This document shows, in pieces, positions 10,332 to 23,062 of a stretch of 64,000 bases of DNA. The stretch spans positions 62,001 to 126,000 of the forward strand of contig CANTFL010001187.1 in NCBI GenBank assembly GCA_947650285.1, in the 5' to 3' direction. Source of the stretch: Hyaloperonospora brassicae (Eukaryota; Oomycota; Peronosporomycetes; Peronosporales; Peronosporaceae). The notes under the pieces are model-generated. The model had not been told where the DNA came from. It worked only from the letters and a program-made list of their open reading frames with translations, and made no database searches. Position 1 is the stretch's first letter; each line of letters starts with the position of its first letter. The translations under genes and the position numbers were made by a program.

Positions 10332-11897
10332 ATGGCCCAAGACCCCGAGACAGAGGTATTCTTTTTGGGCGATTCGGAACCTCTCCATTCGACTCGAAGC
10401 TGTGCGCAGCGCTTGACCGTAAGGTTGCTGAATCGACGACTGCTGCGCCTCGCGTTAGTCTCGATAAAGACTTGCGCCATGAGATGTTCGGTTCATCCGA
10501 CGATTCTGGGGACTCGTCACCGGGATTAACCTGTTTGCGCTCGTATTCGTACGAGGCGAGTGCGAAACATGAGGACGTAAGTCCTCATGCGAATATCGAT
10601 GACCACTCGTGGAGCAATCGTAGCCATAGCCGCAGCAACACTAGCTGTGCGGCGATCGTGGTGCTAGCTTTCATATTAGCACCACGTATAAGGATCAGGA
10701 TCGCAACGAATTGCGATCTGCTCCTGAGAACAAGCTATGGATGCCTACCTTAAGCGAGTTGAAAAAGTGGTATGATTATACCACTGGGAGTTGTCGAATC
10801 TCACTCAATTACTCGCCAAGAATACATGGACTTCATCCCAGTGCGAAATTTTATCATACTAAGCATGATTTTGACATCGATGTCTTGTTCATACATCGAT
10901 GGTACCACGGTAAATACACGCGAGACGATTTCTCGTTGGCTCAGGCGTGGAATTCATTCATCGGCAACATTGAAAATGTTGGCCGTGCATCATGGCTGGA
11001 CAAATTTACTGCAGCTCACAATAAGTTTGATCATAATTCAAACCGGTGCTTGGTTTAAATTGCACCGGTTGTCTCGATAGGAGGTTTACCTTGCCACTCG
11101 TGGAGAGAGAATTTTTAAGTTGTATTAACGGCTATGCTCGCGCCCTAGGGAGGCCTTCCTTCCTTAATAACCCTACTGGAGGGCGCGTATTTCTTCCGAG
11201 ATGTACGAATGGATTGATACTATACAATCCTATTACTAACGCGCCGGGCGTTCATTCGACGAAGGTCCTCCACCAAAGGGTGGTTCACATCGTATTGATC
11301 GACGAGACCGACCACATACATCATCAGCTGGGAGCGGGGCTCCCAGATATTTTACGGGGGGATACCCCCGCCACTGGACGAGTTAACTCGTCGTTGATCC
11401 TGAATCGTCACGGTGGTTCAAGATACGCCCCACAAGGAAGCGTTGACCACCGTGTGAGTCCACCAAAGGATGTGAAGGAAGGAAACCCTCCTAGAAGCCG
11501 TTCGGCTCACCATCTTGACAAATACTAGTTGGATCGCGCAATCGTTGAATTGCGCGATGATTTGGAGCACGAGCGGGACAGGCTTTACGCTCTGACCGAC
11601 ACTGTGCGGCAGAACCGCAAGGATCGGGAGTCTGATTGTCGAAGGATCGTGCCAATTACGCCCTCGCACAACTTTAAGTTGAGCGTGATGTTCGCACCCT
11701 AGTGGAAGAGCTGGGGACAGCTCGCAGAGAGATCTCTGAACTGCGTAGAGAGGTATTTTTGAGGACGCGTCCAGATTGGTCGTCTGGAGTGCGAGCGCAA
11801 GAACCTAATGGACGTTCTTGAACTTGGGGGGTATCTTCATCGTCGGATGAGGGCTTGTACTGACAGTACGGACGGAGCCTCCCCACGTAAAATGTAG
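10332..11897 (+). pseudogene. Antisense-frame protein remnant (aORF) of element F1
   Basis: This runs opposite to gag-pol between the 3' LTR and integrase. The ATG at 10332 starts MAQDPETEVFFLGDSEP, which aligns with DDPDVEVIYSGESD in element C. After a frame change, LRHEMFGSSDDSGD matches LHHSLFGSDDEDD. Then RDDFSLAQAWNSFIGNIENV matches RDKTSLLAAWNAFVQNVKNF, and the coiled-coil part (AIVELRDDLEHERDR) matches AIDELRDDLKHERDR. A 50-codon Ala-rich frame (10173-10322) just upstream, ending in TGA, corresponds to the Ala-rich stretch in C. Several frameshifts break the frame. That plus-strand protein similarity survives when the DNA has diverged argues that this strand really coded. Confidence 0.7.
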
Positions 11898-12302
11898 TAT
11901 GCGTGCGCATCCTACGTGGCAGCTCGATCGTTTATGCGTTGCCTTGTCGGCGCAGCATACTAAAGGGACCGCTATACTTGGGCAGTAGTTTTCTGCTGCC
12001 CATGTTAGTTACTAAATATTGAGGTAAATTTACGTAGATAGTTGAACTAATTCGCCTTCAATAAATAAATAAAAACATTTCTCTTTCATTCTTGTCAGCG
12101 TTTCGTTCGTGCTGGTTCATCGCGTGAGCGATGGAATCCTGCATAAAACGGATTACTGCTTTACGAGGCAGGGGAAATCTTTCTGGTGATTCAGCATCTT
12201 TGAGTTCAATTCGTCTTGTGAGAAGTGCAGAAATTGTACTTTCCTCTTTCTGTTAATCAGCGAGGGTGTCATCATCCTCGCCGGAGTACTCGTTGACGAT
12301 GC

Positions 12303-13265
12303 CTAAAATAACATCATCGTCGTCATCATCTGATTTAATAATAGCGTCATCGCTATTATTGAGGTGATCTTCTTCGTCGATGTCGACCTGATCGATATCG
12401 GCATCATACGTGACGACGTTATCATCGACACGTGATGAGCAAGAGCCAGAATGGTTTGTGCTCTAGCGCGTCCCTTCCCCTTCAACCAAAAGTCACACTC
12501 GAACAGGAAGGGCAGACGTGGATGGCGTAATCCATTTACGAAGAACGGTGTGTGCCGAGCTAAAGCATGCACAAAATTTTGGATGGCGATTTCCACCAGA
12601 ATTAGAAATTCGCTCGAACTCGAGAACTTGTGGACGCATACTCGGAGTATCTCTTCAAGGACGCGGTTGGCACTTTTTGTCTGATCATCTGTTTAAAGGT
12701 GGTCAGATGTTGACATCTTCAACTGCGTTCCAAGGGATCGGAACACGGACTGCCAAAACTCTGCTGTGAACCAAGGGTCACGGTCGGATGCTAATCCACG
12801 AATTGAACTCATGAGGTCGAAACACTGTGTCGATAAAGAAACTCGCCCATCCGTGAGCGTTGATCAACTCTAGAAATACAGCAAGATGAACCATCTTGCT
12901 GAAACGGTCAGCAAATACAAGAATACTATTATTCTTGTGAGCGTGGTCGGGAACCCGAAGACGAAGTCCATACAAACGGACTACCAGCACTCTTCCAGGA
13001 AAGGCAGAGGCTGCAATGGCGCACGGGGTGAAGGACTAGGCTTCACCCGCTGACAAACCTCGCAAGCTCGTATGTACCTGCGCACAATTTGATACTGGCG
13101 GGTCAGGTAAAATTCACGACCTACCGTGAGGTAAGTCTTTTCCCTTCCACGATGCCCGCCTGTCAGGGCATCGTGACATTCGAACATGATGCGTAAACGC
13201 AAATCATGATGAGCGGGGACGACAACACGAGGCGCGTCGTCGGCAACGGCCATATAGTACAGCAA
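12303..13265 (-). pseudogene. pol: Integrase remnant (element F1)
   Basis: The zinc-finger end (MFECHDALTGGHRGREKTY, YIRACEVCQRVKPS) lies at 12981-13265. Pieces of the catalytic core (NNSILVFADRFSKMVHLA, FIDTVFRPHEF) and the downstream ARHTPFFVNGLRHPRLP block follow leftwards in different frames. The catalytic block around the Glu is scrambled by indels, and a poly-Asp/Glu tract precedes the C-terminus. It is homologous to the integrases of B, C and E but strongly decayed. Confidence 0.85.
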
Positions 13266-14810
13266 CCCGTTGCTTGTTGTGTACTGATTCGAAGAAGATC
13301 GGTAAAAAGACGCTAAATATTTTCTAGGATGTATGAGATGGATTTGACAATTACCCCATTAAGCGCAGAAGATACTTATTTTCTGCGTAGGCCTTTCTCA
13401 CGTTGCCATGATTACTTGACGACGGCACACTGACCGAAATTGCAGCAACAGTGGGATTTTACCGATTGTTGGATTGCCCGCCCGGTTCAAAATCGGGTCG
13501 GCGCAATAGCGCATCAGCAACGACGCTGAGCTGTCCTGCTTTGTACTCGACGGAAACTTGGTACTACTTGAAGAAATAATGCCACCTCTCCATTCTTAGC
13601 GAGAGCCGTAAACTTATTACGGCCGTGCGTAGTGACGTACGGTTCGTATAGACGATGAACGGTCTATCTACCAAGAGATAGACACGAAACTTGGCCAGCG
13701 CATACGTCAGAGCGAGTGGTTACTTGTCATGCACTGGATACTTGTGTTTAACTGGTTGAAGCTGACGCGACTGATAGCAGACGACGCGCTCAGCGTCGTT
13801 TGCGCCATACTGCATCAACGCACAGCCTATTGCAAAGTCGCTGGCGTCCCAGACCACATGGAACGGTCTGTTCCGATCGGCAATCGTCAGCATGGACGTT
13901 TGCATCACGCTTTATTTGATACCCATAGAGTAACGATGACAGTTAGCGTTCCATATCTACTTCTCATTTTTCTTGAGCACGCAAGAACGACGAACAGTCA
14001 TCCCGGCGTAGTTGCGCGAGTACTTGTGCAAGTACGCCGCAAGCCCAATTAAATTAGGAATTTACTTGACATCACATGGCACGGAATAGTCGATGATTGT
14101 ATTGATCTTATCAGGATCAGGTCGTACGCCGCGCTTACCCACGATGCACCCAAGAAGTGGTTATTTGCTAGCTGCAAATATAGGCTTCTTGAGGTTGGCG
14201 TACAACTTATGCTTGAGCATAAATCGAAGTACCTCACAAATGTGTGGTCTCTGAACTTCCACGTGTGTTTTTTCGTCCTTAGTCCGGCTATGGACGAACA
14301 CATCGTCGAAGTAACTCGGTGCGAAATCACGCACCGGTCTCAACAGATTTGTAACACATCGGTTGAACGTTGCAGGGGCATTACTCAGCCCCTGTGGCAT
14401 CACTAGCCACTTCCACAGCATCTCGCTGGGGATGCTCACTGCCGTGAACGGGATGTTCCGTCCATGCATGAGGATCCGATAGAATCCATCCATCAGATCC
14501 ATGGACGAAAAGATGGTACTCTTTGACATACCATCTGTGATGACGTCCTTCCTCGGTATCGGCGTCTGAGCCGGTACCGTTGCAGCTTTCAACTTCTTGA
14601 ACGCGTGCACTATCCGCCATCCTCATGTGGCCTTTAGCACACAGAAGGTCGGAGAGCTGTGAGGGGAAGTTGAATACCTCATATGGACCGTAGCGAAGCG
14701 ATCGGCAAAGAACTTGTCGATCGCTATCACTTGTTCACGAGGCAGTAGCCACTGCTTCATGACCCAGTACTTCGAGCCCGGTTTTAACTCTATCTCGTGT
14801 CGAGTGCCTT
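13266..14810 (-). pseudogene. pol: RT and RNase H remnant (element F1)
   Basis: RNase H shows VVWDASDFAIGCALMQYGAND and a YPVHDK block (13720-13908). RT shows SSMDLMDGFYRILMHGRN, VMPQGLSNAPATFNRC and PSYFDDVFVHSRTKDEK (14161-14610). Near 14630 the KAT-GGWR block carries the same TGA as element B. Homology fades in the protease-RT linker at about 14810. Several stops and shifts separate the pieces. Confidence 0.88.
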
Positions 14811-15070
14811 AAACTTTTATGTAGAGAAGTGCAGGAGAATACTGATGGAAAGTGTGGATCGCGCCTACTGCGTTAAGTGCGAGATCAATTTGATTGGTGG
14901 AGTGCTCTCGGAGATAAGCCCGTTGGCATTTATGATGGTGTCAAACGACTGAGTGACAAGAAATGACTGTGGGAGATATGAAGATTGATATACCTAACGG
15001 TCAAGAAGGAGTATATTCAAGGATCAACGATTGACCGACCGCGATCCGCGATCGAAGGTTTATATCACTG
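14811..15070. other. Unassigned interval between F1 and G
   Basis: 260 bases without a recognisable gene or repeat partner. It ends with GATCGAAGG-type sequence close in style to element G, so it may be flanking or terminal G-related DNA. Confidence 0.4.
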
Positions 15071-16160
15071 TGGTAAATTGGTGATCGCGATTTGAGGAGT
15101 TGATCCAAACTCTCCACTGGCGCCCGAACGACCGACTAACAGAGAGGGTACTTTAATTCCGTGTTTTTGATTGCCTTCCTCACCTTGTGTACCCGTCGGT
15201 GGGGCGGGTTGCACTCTTCCAAGTGGACTCATTTTAATGGAAAACTTGACTGTGTTTGCGATGGGGTCGAGGTTCGATCACGGTGTGGAAATATTCACAC
15301 CGCGATCGGGGTTGGTGTGATCACGTGGAATTCGTCACGCGATCACTTGTATGCTTGTGGAATTGCTCGATATGCGTTACCCTGATCTGTAACAGATCGC
15401 CTTGTCCAAATTTAGACCTTGATTCGCGAGCCTTCTGACTACTTTAGCCGTATCGAGATCTTGAGTCCTCAACCACAAAGGGTTTCCTGCGTCCAGTCGC
15501 AGTTGGGGTGTTGTTTGACAGCTCTTGATCCCTGTCCAAACAATCCAGGGATATTACTTGATTAAATATGTGACTTTTCTTTGACGTCGGGTGGCCAGTA
15601 ATCCACCCGGAGGAGAAGTCGACACATGTGATTTGAAGCAAATTAAAATCTATCTACTATTCATCAATCAAACCAAGCAACCATATCCCTGATATCATAC
15701 CGTAATCGTCACACGACACGTCACCTATCTAGAAGGTAGCGATCTTCTACTTGCGTGGCCCACCTCTGATATGCTTGTCTTATCGCGATCACCTACCTGA
15801 TCACCGACCACGATCTCGATTGCTTCCTGGTCGAGGATCACATAGTGTGTTCCACACCAACTTGATCGCGATCACCCACCTAATCAATGATCCCGATCCC
15901 GATCGCTGCGTAATCGCGGTTGCCTTGCTGATCGCGGTCTCCTTCTTAATCGACTGATCGCTAACGTTACATTCCGCCTATTACCTTGATCCAAAATCGC
16001 GGGTCCCAACTTGCCCGATCTGATATCCATTTTGGTCTGACTGTCCAATGGACGCGATCTGATCAGATGCGGGACCGGGCCGTCAACCGTTGACTGGCTT
16101 GGACATAACGGTAATGCGATCAGTTCCCTTATAGCGAATTTCCATAGTCGCTTTACCACA
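15071..16160 (-). repeat. 3' LTR of element G
   Basis: It begins TGGTAAATTGGTGATCGCG and ends about TTTACCACA, and aligns with 35477-36690 over the first 680 bases with few differences and again over the last 200 bases. The middle part (about 15750-15960) is different from the 5' LTR and instead matches, in inverted orientation, 36740-36950. GATCGCGATC-like motifs are frequent. Confidence 0.8.
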
Positions 16161-16250
16161 GTCGCCCTTTCGCCTTTAGTCGCCACACAGTGTCTATCTG
16201 ACTGCGCACTTGTATTTTCGCTTGGTCAGTACCTCGTGCTAACTTGCGCG

Positions 16251-18690
16251 ATGTCGACGACAATACCTTTTGATACCTCTTATTCTTCCGATTCGGGCGA
16301 GTCGTCTCTTGGTTTTGGTCAGGTGACGCACGTCCGCGATCACAATGGGTCGTACGCCGGGTCGTACCTGCTTCTTCCTGTACCCAGAGGACGACCGCTG
16401 CGTACGATGATCGACCGACGATGGCCGGCATGGTCGCCACTCTTTACGATCGCTTAGCGAGCTACGAGGAGTTCGTGAGGCGTTACGAATCTCTTGGAGA
16501 TACTTTGAAAGAAGAGAAGCACCGCGGCTATCGCCTGGATCAGGAGTTGTACCAGTTGCGTGAATTCGGGATCCAGCAGCGTGGATATGTTAAGCATCGT
16601 TTCGATCGTGTGCTCTCCACTTTTCAGAAGGATCGTCAGCGCAGAAAAGAATAAGAAGGCGTCTTGAACAAGCAGGAGGGTCGGGTGGCAAGGTATTATG
16701 ACTTGGAGAACGAGATAGAGCGCTTAAAGACATACCTGTCCGAAGCTGTCTCTTCTGACCCAGACAAGAGTCGGCGCGACCAGACTGCGATTCATGCGTC
16801 TCTCGATAAGCAGTATCGGCAAGAGACCAGCTCACTTAATCAGAAGTTGAAATCCCGGGTTTCGCAGTTCGAGTCGATCCGAGCTCTCCGGGACGCTGAC
16901 GCGAAGAAGTACCAGGGTGCTTCTGCTCGCGATTAGCAGAGGATAGCCGATCTAGAGAAACAGATCGCACAATTCCCTACTCTGCGTGATCAACATGGCA
17001 CGAAGATCACGCATCAGAAGCGTGAACTGGATCGACTGCGCAAGGTGATGGCGGATTTCAACTCCGAAAATGCGTGTCTTCAACGTAAGATCCAGGACCG
17101 GAAACATGCTCGTGATTTCGCGATCGCCGATCGTGATCTCGCTGTGGCTGACGACGACCAAAGATCGGGCTAATCTGGCTCGGCTAGCATCTGGTCGTCC
17201 ATTTGCTACAGCGTCAGTTCCAGCTTCTTCGGACAGCAAGCGTAACCGGAGCGACATCAACCATGGTCTCCCGTCTAAGCATTCTCGGGTTTACGGAGAC
17301 TTCTTTCCTCTGACCCCGACAAGGGCTTTGACTCGATCTGCTCGCTCGAAGTCTTCTGCTGGGTCTACGCGATCATCTCCAGCCACGCGAAAAGCTGATG
17401 CGGTGCAGAAGGATGCTGTAAGCCACGGGACAAGATTCAGCAATCGGGCAAGCCTGCATCGCGTACAAATCCAACCAATTCCACTTCGTTCTCGAGATCG
17501 GCCTTGCCTACGCGATCAACTTAGTCGGCTTCGGCGGCAAAATCCGCACAATCAGCTGAGTTGCTGCAAACGGTCGATCCTCCCAAGTCTACTGCATCCA
17601 GACCGGTAGAAGCCCCCGCACGATTGTCTTCTTACGGGAGGTTAGCTGGGTCAACGCGGTCACCTAAGCCCAAGCGATCGTCATCCGTCAAGCGTTCATC
17701 CGGGGCGTGCCCAAAGAACCCTTCCAATCCTCCTCCAGTTCAAGGGGCTCCGGGGATCCTTACGAACACGTCGCAAGAAGAATTGGAAAGTCGAGCGAAC
17801 CCAAAGAGTTGGGATTCTTCGTCATCCTACTTGAGCGATTCGTTAAGTTATTCGAAGGATTCCACCCGCGCCGCGCTATCTGGTCGCGATCTTTGTCCCG
17901 CAGACGAGCTTCGACTACTGCTAAATCGTCTAAGCTCGATCGACCTGCATCCACTATCGTCATTGAAATATCCAGCTCAAACTCGCGATCTTCTTCTCCG
18001 GCTCCATCGACGACTCCCAAGAAGTTCAAGGTATCCAAGATCGATCTTCTGGGCGAGCCGTCGAGCTATTCATATGGCAGTCTCAGCATGTCCAGTGTTG
18101 ATCGCGAGGAAGCTTATAATATGTCGTCTCCTGGCCAATATATCGCGCTTCCAGCTACTCGTGTATTGCGCGACCAGTAGATCCCTGGGTACAACTATTG
18201 CGTTTCCCGGTCAGCTTTATAAGTAAGACCCTGGTTGTCGCGTCGGGTCAGCTATACCAGTGTCGCTGAGCTGGAAGTGGAGTTTATGGTAAAACATTTC
18301 TCCAAGCCAAAATTCTTTCCTATTTCCCGCGTACAAGGCACCGAGGCCGCTGGCACTCCGGGCAGATCAATAGTCCCACCAGTTGATTTCTTCTGCGCAG
18401 ATTACGTCTCCCTACAGCCAAGAACCATGATAAATTTTCGATCAACTAATCAAGCCGATCTCCTTCTCAGTGACTGGGTGGTTCAAGGTGCTGGTGGAAA
18501 CGTATCGCGCGTTTGAAGATCGTCATTGACAGGCGCTATGGGAATCGACTCATGTTCTCCTCATCTCCAGTCGGCAGCGCCAGGCAGATTCTGAGTTGGC
18601 CGATTTTTGTGAAGAGCGCCGGCAACGCCGATCGCGATTGGGACCTCGTTGGAAAACTGTCCTCCCCTTCATCCTTCAAGGGATGATCGA
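16251..18690 (+). pseudogene. Antisense coiled-coil frame of element G
   Basis: This lies opposite to pol, directly beside the 3' LTR. An ATG at 16251 starts MSTTIPFDTSYSSDSGESS. After a shift near 16425 a heptad-rich region follows to about 17160 (YEEFVRRYESLGDTLKEEK, ENEIERLKTYLSEAV, RELDRLRKVMADFNSENA), interrupted by TAA at 16652 and TAG at 16934. After another shift near 17155 a Ser/Arg/Lys-rich, low-complexity segment runs to about 18180. A further plus-strand stretch with DEERRQRRSR-like character reaches about 18690. The layout (acidic start, coiled coil, basic linker) resembles the antisense protein of elements C and E without clear sequence identity. It is broken and could be partly fortuitous; the long coiled coil is the strongest part. 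Confidence 0.55.
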
Positions 18691-19445
18691 CGGGAATTGC
18701 GACTTAGATATTCTGTTGAACCCCTTCTTTTTACACTTCCCCGCCTCGTCAGAAAAAATATTGTGGTGCCCTGGTTTAAGATGCAAGACGACTAAGATTC
18801 CAAACTTGATCACTGCCTTGTTGCTAACTGACTCAGCCGATCCGTGGAGTAACCAGTATCGGTCCGCGATCGCAAATTATCCTGGATCTTCGATCACTCG
18901 TATCTCTTGCAAATTCTTCCCTTGTTGATCGTTCAAGAGTTGTCAGTCTCTTCGTTCAATATCACTTTTCTCTTTTGTTAATATCCTCGTAATCCATTGT
19001 TGAAATCGTCTCCATGCTTCTACTTTTCTTTAACTATGCTTGACCAGGTCACCCTCCGTCCAGATCGCTCGCGATCAAAGATTCACTGATATGATCACCG
19101 CGATCAGATCCACCGATACTGATTACTGGCGATCATTAATACTGCGAGACCTTCACGTGCGCGATCACGTCTGTAAGCCTTCGTTTGCCATACTCACAAT
19201 ATCTACCGCCTTTCCACCTTCATATACAGCCTTCCTGTACGTGAACTTAAGTCCACGACCTGACCCTCACTCACCCGCATTCCGCTCTTCATGCGACTGC
19301 ATCACTTCAAATCGATTCTTCGCACACGATCAAGATCCCATTCTTGTACCAACTCTCCATATTATAAGTCAGCTTCGTCCACCCACGACGAATTCCCTAC
19401 CCTTTTTAATCGATTTTGAACTGTCGGTGCACCCTGTCATAACCT
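18691..19445. other. Internal region of G without recognised gene
   Basis: Between the antisense frame and the end of integrase. The open frames present (for example 19040-19459 on the plus strand) show no motif and are probably chance. The region is rich in C and T on the plus strand and in GATC words. Confidence 0.45.
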
Positions 19446-20626
19446 TTACGCCGTCCTGATTGCATGTCCGCTATTCTCTCCCCTTCGAACTCGTCTTCTG
19501 CCAGATCGGTTACCCAACTGTCTTCTGGTAAAAAAAACTTTGTCAAAGTCAACTCGATCCGCTTCAATTGTTCTCACTTGTTCTATCGATCGATCCGGAT
19601 ACAGTCGTACGAGTTTCAGATTGGACACGTGAACCACTGGAAAGACTTGGGAGTACCTTCTTTCTTTAATCTCACCGCGTGGTGCCCGTAGTTGTCGATT
19701 CATCGGAACGGTCCGTGCAAAATATGTGCCAGTTTATGAGCGTACCCCTCCTTCACGCGATCCAGATATAGCCAGACTTTCGGCCGCTACATATGTCCAG
19801 CAGATCTCGATCCTGATTATCCTGATCAGCGTGATCTTGCATTGCTTCCTTCAGTCGACTGTTCACCGTCGCTCTCGCATGTTGATAATGGCGTTGTATG
19901 CCAAACCGCCATCGTCGTGGATCTCGATCTCGCGACGCGGTACTACCTAGAGGTAGCGTGGCTTCCAACGTTGATCGGGGGTCCCAATCGTGGATCAAAT
20001 AAAATGGGGTGTCACCGCGAATGCGATAATGTGCGGTGTTGATCTCGTATGTCAATCATTCGGCATATTCATCCCAATCTCTCTGGTTCTCGTCCGATAC
20101 GTACATCTTGATCGATCTAGTTAGGTCTGTACCATGTGCTTTGCGGTGCCGTTTGCTTGTGACCTATAAGCCATAGTAGCTCGTCTTTTGTGTCCCACGA
20201 TCCGATTAAACGCCCGAAAAAAATCAGACATGGATCCTGGCTCTCAATCGTTACAAATTGCTTCACTTGCGCTATACCTTCTGAATACACATTCTTCGTT
20301 ATTTTACGCTATCGTTTGTGCGGTCCGAGATGCACTCGCCTTCGCAACCACATACCCAGAGAGCAGATCGACCCAGATCAAGTACTCTATTTTCCCTTTG
20401 AAAGATCGCGGCAAAGAAGGGTATGATCCATCGCTAGAATCTGAAAAGGGTACGTTGCTTGTACGTTTCCCGGCGAGCCACTTCGATCATAGAAGCGGCC
20501 TTCACCTGTCTCGCAATCCACACACTTTCCCACACACCGTCGCACACTTCGATACGAGCCTCTCCAGTGGCACTTCTTCCTGATTATCTGGTAAATTCGA
20601 CCTATACCCTGGTGGCCGCCCTCCAC
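19446..20626 (-). pseudogene. pol: Integrase of element G
   Basis: The zinc-binding N-terminal part (GGHQGIGRIYQIIRKKCHW, VGKCVDCETGEG) is followed by FQILAMDHT at the first catalytic Asp. The central core (about 20060-20380) is too decayed to read. The end of the core shows TPFYLIHDWDPRSTLEATL, and the C-terminal beta module shows FPVVHVSNLKLVRLYPDR. Integrase joins the element DNA to the target. Several frame changes separate these blocks. Confidence 0.8.
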
Positions 20627-21027
20627 ACTGGTAATATAATGATGTTAAAAATCCTGCTTCAATAGCTCCGGGATTACCAACAGGCCTAGCTCTACGCGAT
20701 CTTCTGACTTTGTAGCTGAGCTGGGACAAAAGAGAAACAACTCGTCCTGATCGACCTCATAGTCCGGCGCGATCAAGCACATGATTTTGCACCCGTTGAT
20801 AAAATCGTAGATACGTCTTTAGTCAAATAGATCTTCAAGTTAAAGATCCAACTCTCTTCATCCTGCGCATGTTTGATCCGTTCGAGTAGTATCTGTTGTA
20901 CGATCTACTCTTGAACAATTTGTGGCGAATGGCGTCGTCGTGTGGCAGTACGGGTAATCGCAGCTAATAGCACCCTATGATTCGTCTTGCGGTGTAACTG
21001 TCACTCATCTAGCCGATTCAGAGTCAC

Positions 21028-21432
21028 TTAATCGCGGTAACCTTGTTCATCCATTACTATCCCACCTTTCTCTATCCACAGAGCTTCAGTTGCCAAATGA
21101 TCTGCGCTTTCGTTATAATCGCGTTTCACATGTGAGAAATCATGTTTGGGCCAGGATCGGAGTTTCTTCATCGCTTTATGTCTCAGCAATTGTAGACTTG
21201 ACGCCTTGCAATCGATCTCTCCACGCATCTGCCTAGCCACTAAATTTGGATCTCCACATATGAATAATCTTCCCCTGGGGTGATCAGTCAACAAATCAAA
21301 ACATAGAAGAAGGCCTCTATACTCTGCTTCGCTGACCTTTAGATCTGGGACGAACCCCGATGCGGTAGCCACAACCTTCCAACCTGGTAATCTGCAAACG
21401 ATCGCGCTGCATGCTCCACACTTTCTCTTCAC
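21028..21432 (-). pseudogene. pol: Second, cellular-type RNase H of element G
   Basis: This domain lies between the retroviral-type RNase H and integrase. It has the acidic-residue pattern of RNase HI proteins: VSEAEYRGLLL (Glu), FICGDPNLVARQMRGE (Asp), HVKRDYNESADHLATEAL (His and final Asp). The usual GDS Ser is Pro here. Dual RNase H architecture is established for oomycete and plant Ty3/Gypsy groups. In those elements the added domain is thought to supply RNA-primer or hybrid cleavage while the original RNase H degenerates. The first catalytic Asp is not visible in this frame. Confidence 0.75.
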
Positions 21433-21703
21433 TCTGGCAGACCCATCATTCTAGCCACCCAGAGATTTTCGTCCTCTTCGACCGTAGGTGGAGGCATACT
21501 GATCGTTTGTAGTGGTTGTTCTTTGGCGAAATCGCGATCAACCTCTTATCCACTTCCTGTCGAGTAGTTATACTTGCTGCCAGACTACCCAGTGTTTCAT
21601 CTTCACCCTTCTCACATCGACGGATCTCCAGTGTCCAGTTTGATAACAATGCAGCTTATCGTCCCAATCTCCCATTGAGATCGGAAGATTAAAGCAACGA
21701 GGC

Positions 21704-23062
21704 TCAGGTTATATAACGCGTCAGCACAGTGATCTTACGAGACACCAGCATTGTATAGCATAAATCTAGCATCTTTAGCAATGCTAGCACCTCCTTCTCC
21801 ACCATGCCAAAGTTAATTTCTTTGGTCTTCAGTGTACGGCTTGAAAAAGTGACCGACCAATACACCTCTTCATGTTTCTGCAGCAATACTGCCGACACAG
21901 CCCACTTGCTGTCATAAACCACAATCACAAGCGGTCGATCCGGGTCAAAGTGTTTCAAAATGGGTGTAGTCGCTATCTTCTGTTTCAAGAAAGTACACAC
22001 GATAGTTGATTCCTCTTAGCGACTCCTGCCATCCGGATCCTGATCGCCCCCAGCGATTGGGTGTGATTCCTGAACGAACTCAGCACAAGGGTGTAATTCC
22101 TGATCGCCCCCAGCAATTAGAGGCAATTCCTGATCATCCCTAGAGATTAAGTGCAATTTCTGATCGATTTTATGGGCAGTATGACACAACTGAGCTCTCT
22201 CAGCAACCTCTACTGTCCTTAAGTCGTCATACGCTCGACAGATCTCATGGAAATCGACTTCTCGTAATTCATACAGTACTGAGGCGTACACTGAAATGTC
22301 TTCGATAAATCGACTGTAATAGTTGAGGCTCCCCAAAAACGATTGCATCGATCGTATAAAGCGAGGAAATGGTATGTTTACCAATGATCCTAGATCCTTT
22401 GGGTTCGCTACTAATCCAGCCAAATACACTTGATGACCGAGGTAGTCTACCTTGCATCGTCCCGAAGCTCTTAGCCAGACTGATCGAAAAATTCCAGTGA
22501 TTACACACGTTTAACAATCGTTTCACTTTGCGGTAGAGAGATTCCCATGACGGGGCCGGTATCAGTATATAGTCGATGTATGATCTTCGACCAAGGACCG
22601 ACGTCTTCATGTCATAATCCGGTTCCCCGTCGGTAAACACGTCGATAAATTCTGGTGATCCCGAAGTGATCGTAGTTGGACGTGTACCAATCTTTAAATA
22701 TCCATATGACGCATTGTCGATCAGTCGTCGGTAAATCTGCGGTGCGTTTTTCAATTTAGACGGCATCCTTAGCCATTCAAACAGGCATGATGGTGTAATA
22801 AACGCCAAATTTATATGGCTCGCTCCGTCATCTCCACCACCCAAAAACTACTTGCCATGTCCAAGGAACAGTACCACATGGCTTTATCCATATCCTGCAG
22901 CAAGTCGCTGATCAAATGCATGGAGCATACTATCAATCTCGTCAGCTGATTCACCCGTCTATAGTCGATACATAATCGAATATCTTCTCCATTCTTCTTT
23001 ATGATCACCACGATCGGTGATGCCCACAGAGAAGTGGAAGGCGAATTATCTGCGCCGTCCAT
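21704..23062 (-). pseudogene. pol: RT and first RNase H of element G
   Basis: RT begins with SPIVVIIKKNGEDIRLCIDY, then YCSLDMASSFWVVEM, then FEWLRMPSKLKNAPQIY. The catalytic box reads YIDYILIPAPSW, so the second Asp of the usual Y-x-D-D is Tyr. The connection domain follows (FIRSMQSFLGSLNYYSRFI), then RNase H with RPLVIVVYDSKWAVSAVL and VEKEVLALLKML. Frame changes occur near 22840, 22400 and 22010. Between 22020 and 22160 there are near-repeats of a GATCGCCCCCAGC word. The enzyme is inactive by these changes. Confidence 0.88.

Larger units (their letters stand above)
9312..14810 (-). mobile_element. Element F1: older Ty3/Gypsy relative, plus shared flank
   Basis: Minus-strand element with its 3' LTR on the left (9538-9982), an antisense coding remnant, integrase, RNase H and RT, ending within the protease-RT linker at about 14810. 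The first 226 bases (9312-9537) lie outside the LTR, yet they are repeated together with the element at 60117-60342. The block was therefore copied as a DNA segment and not by retrotransposition. The right end has no 5' LTR. Many stops and indels show it is dead. Confidence 0.85.

Noticed and set aside
22020..22160. Short tandem repeats in G RT interpreted as a functional array
   Set aside because: A few imperfect copies of a GATCGCCCCCAGC word inside a decayed frame; probably local slippage.
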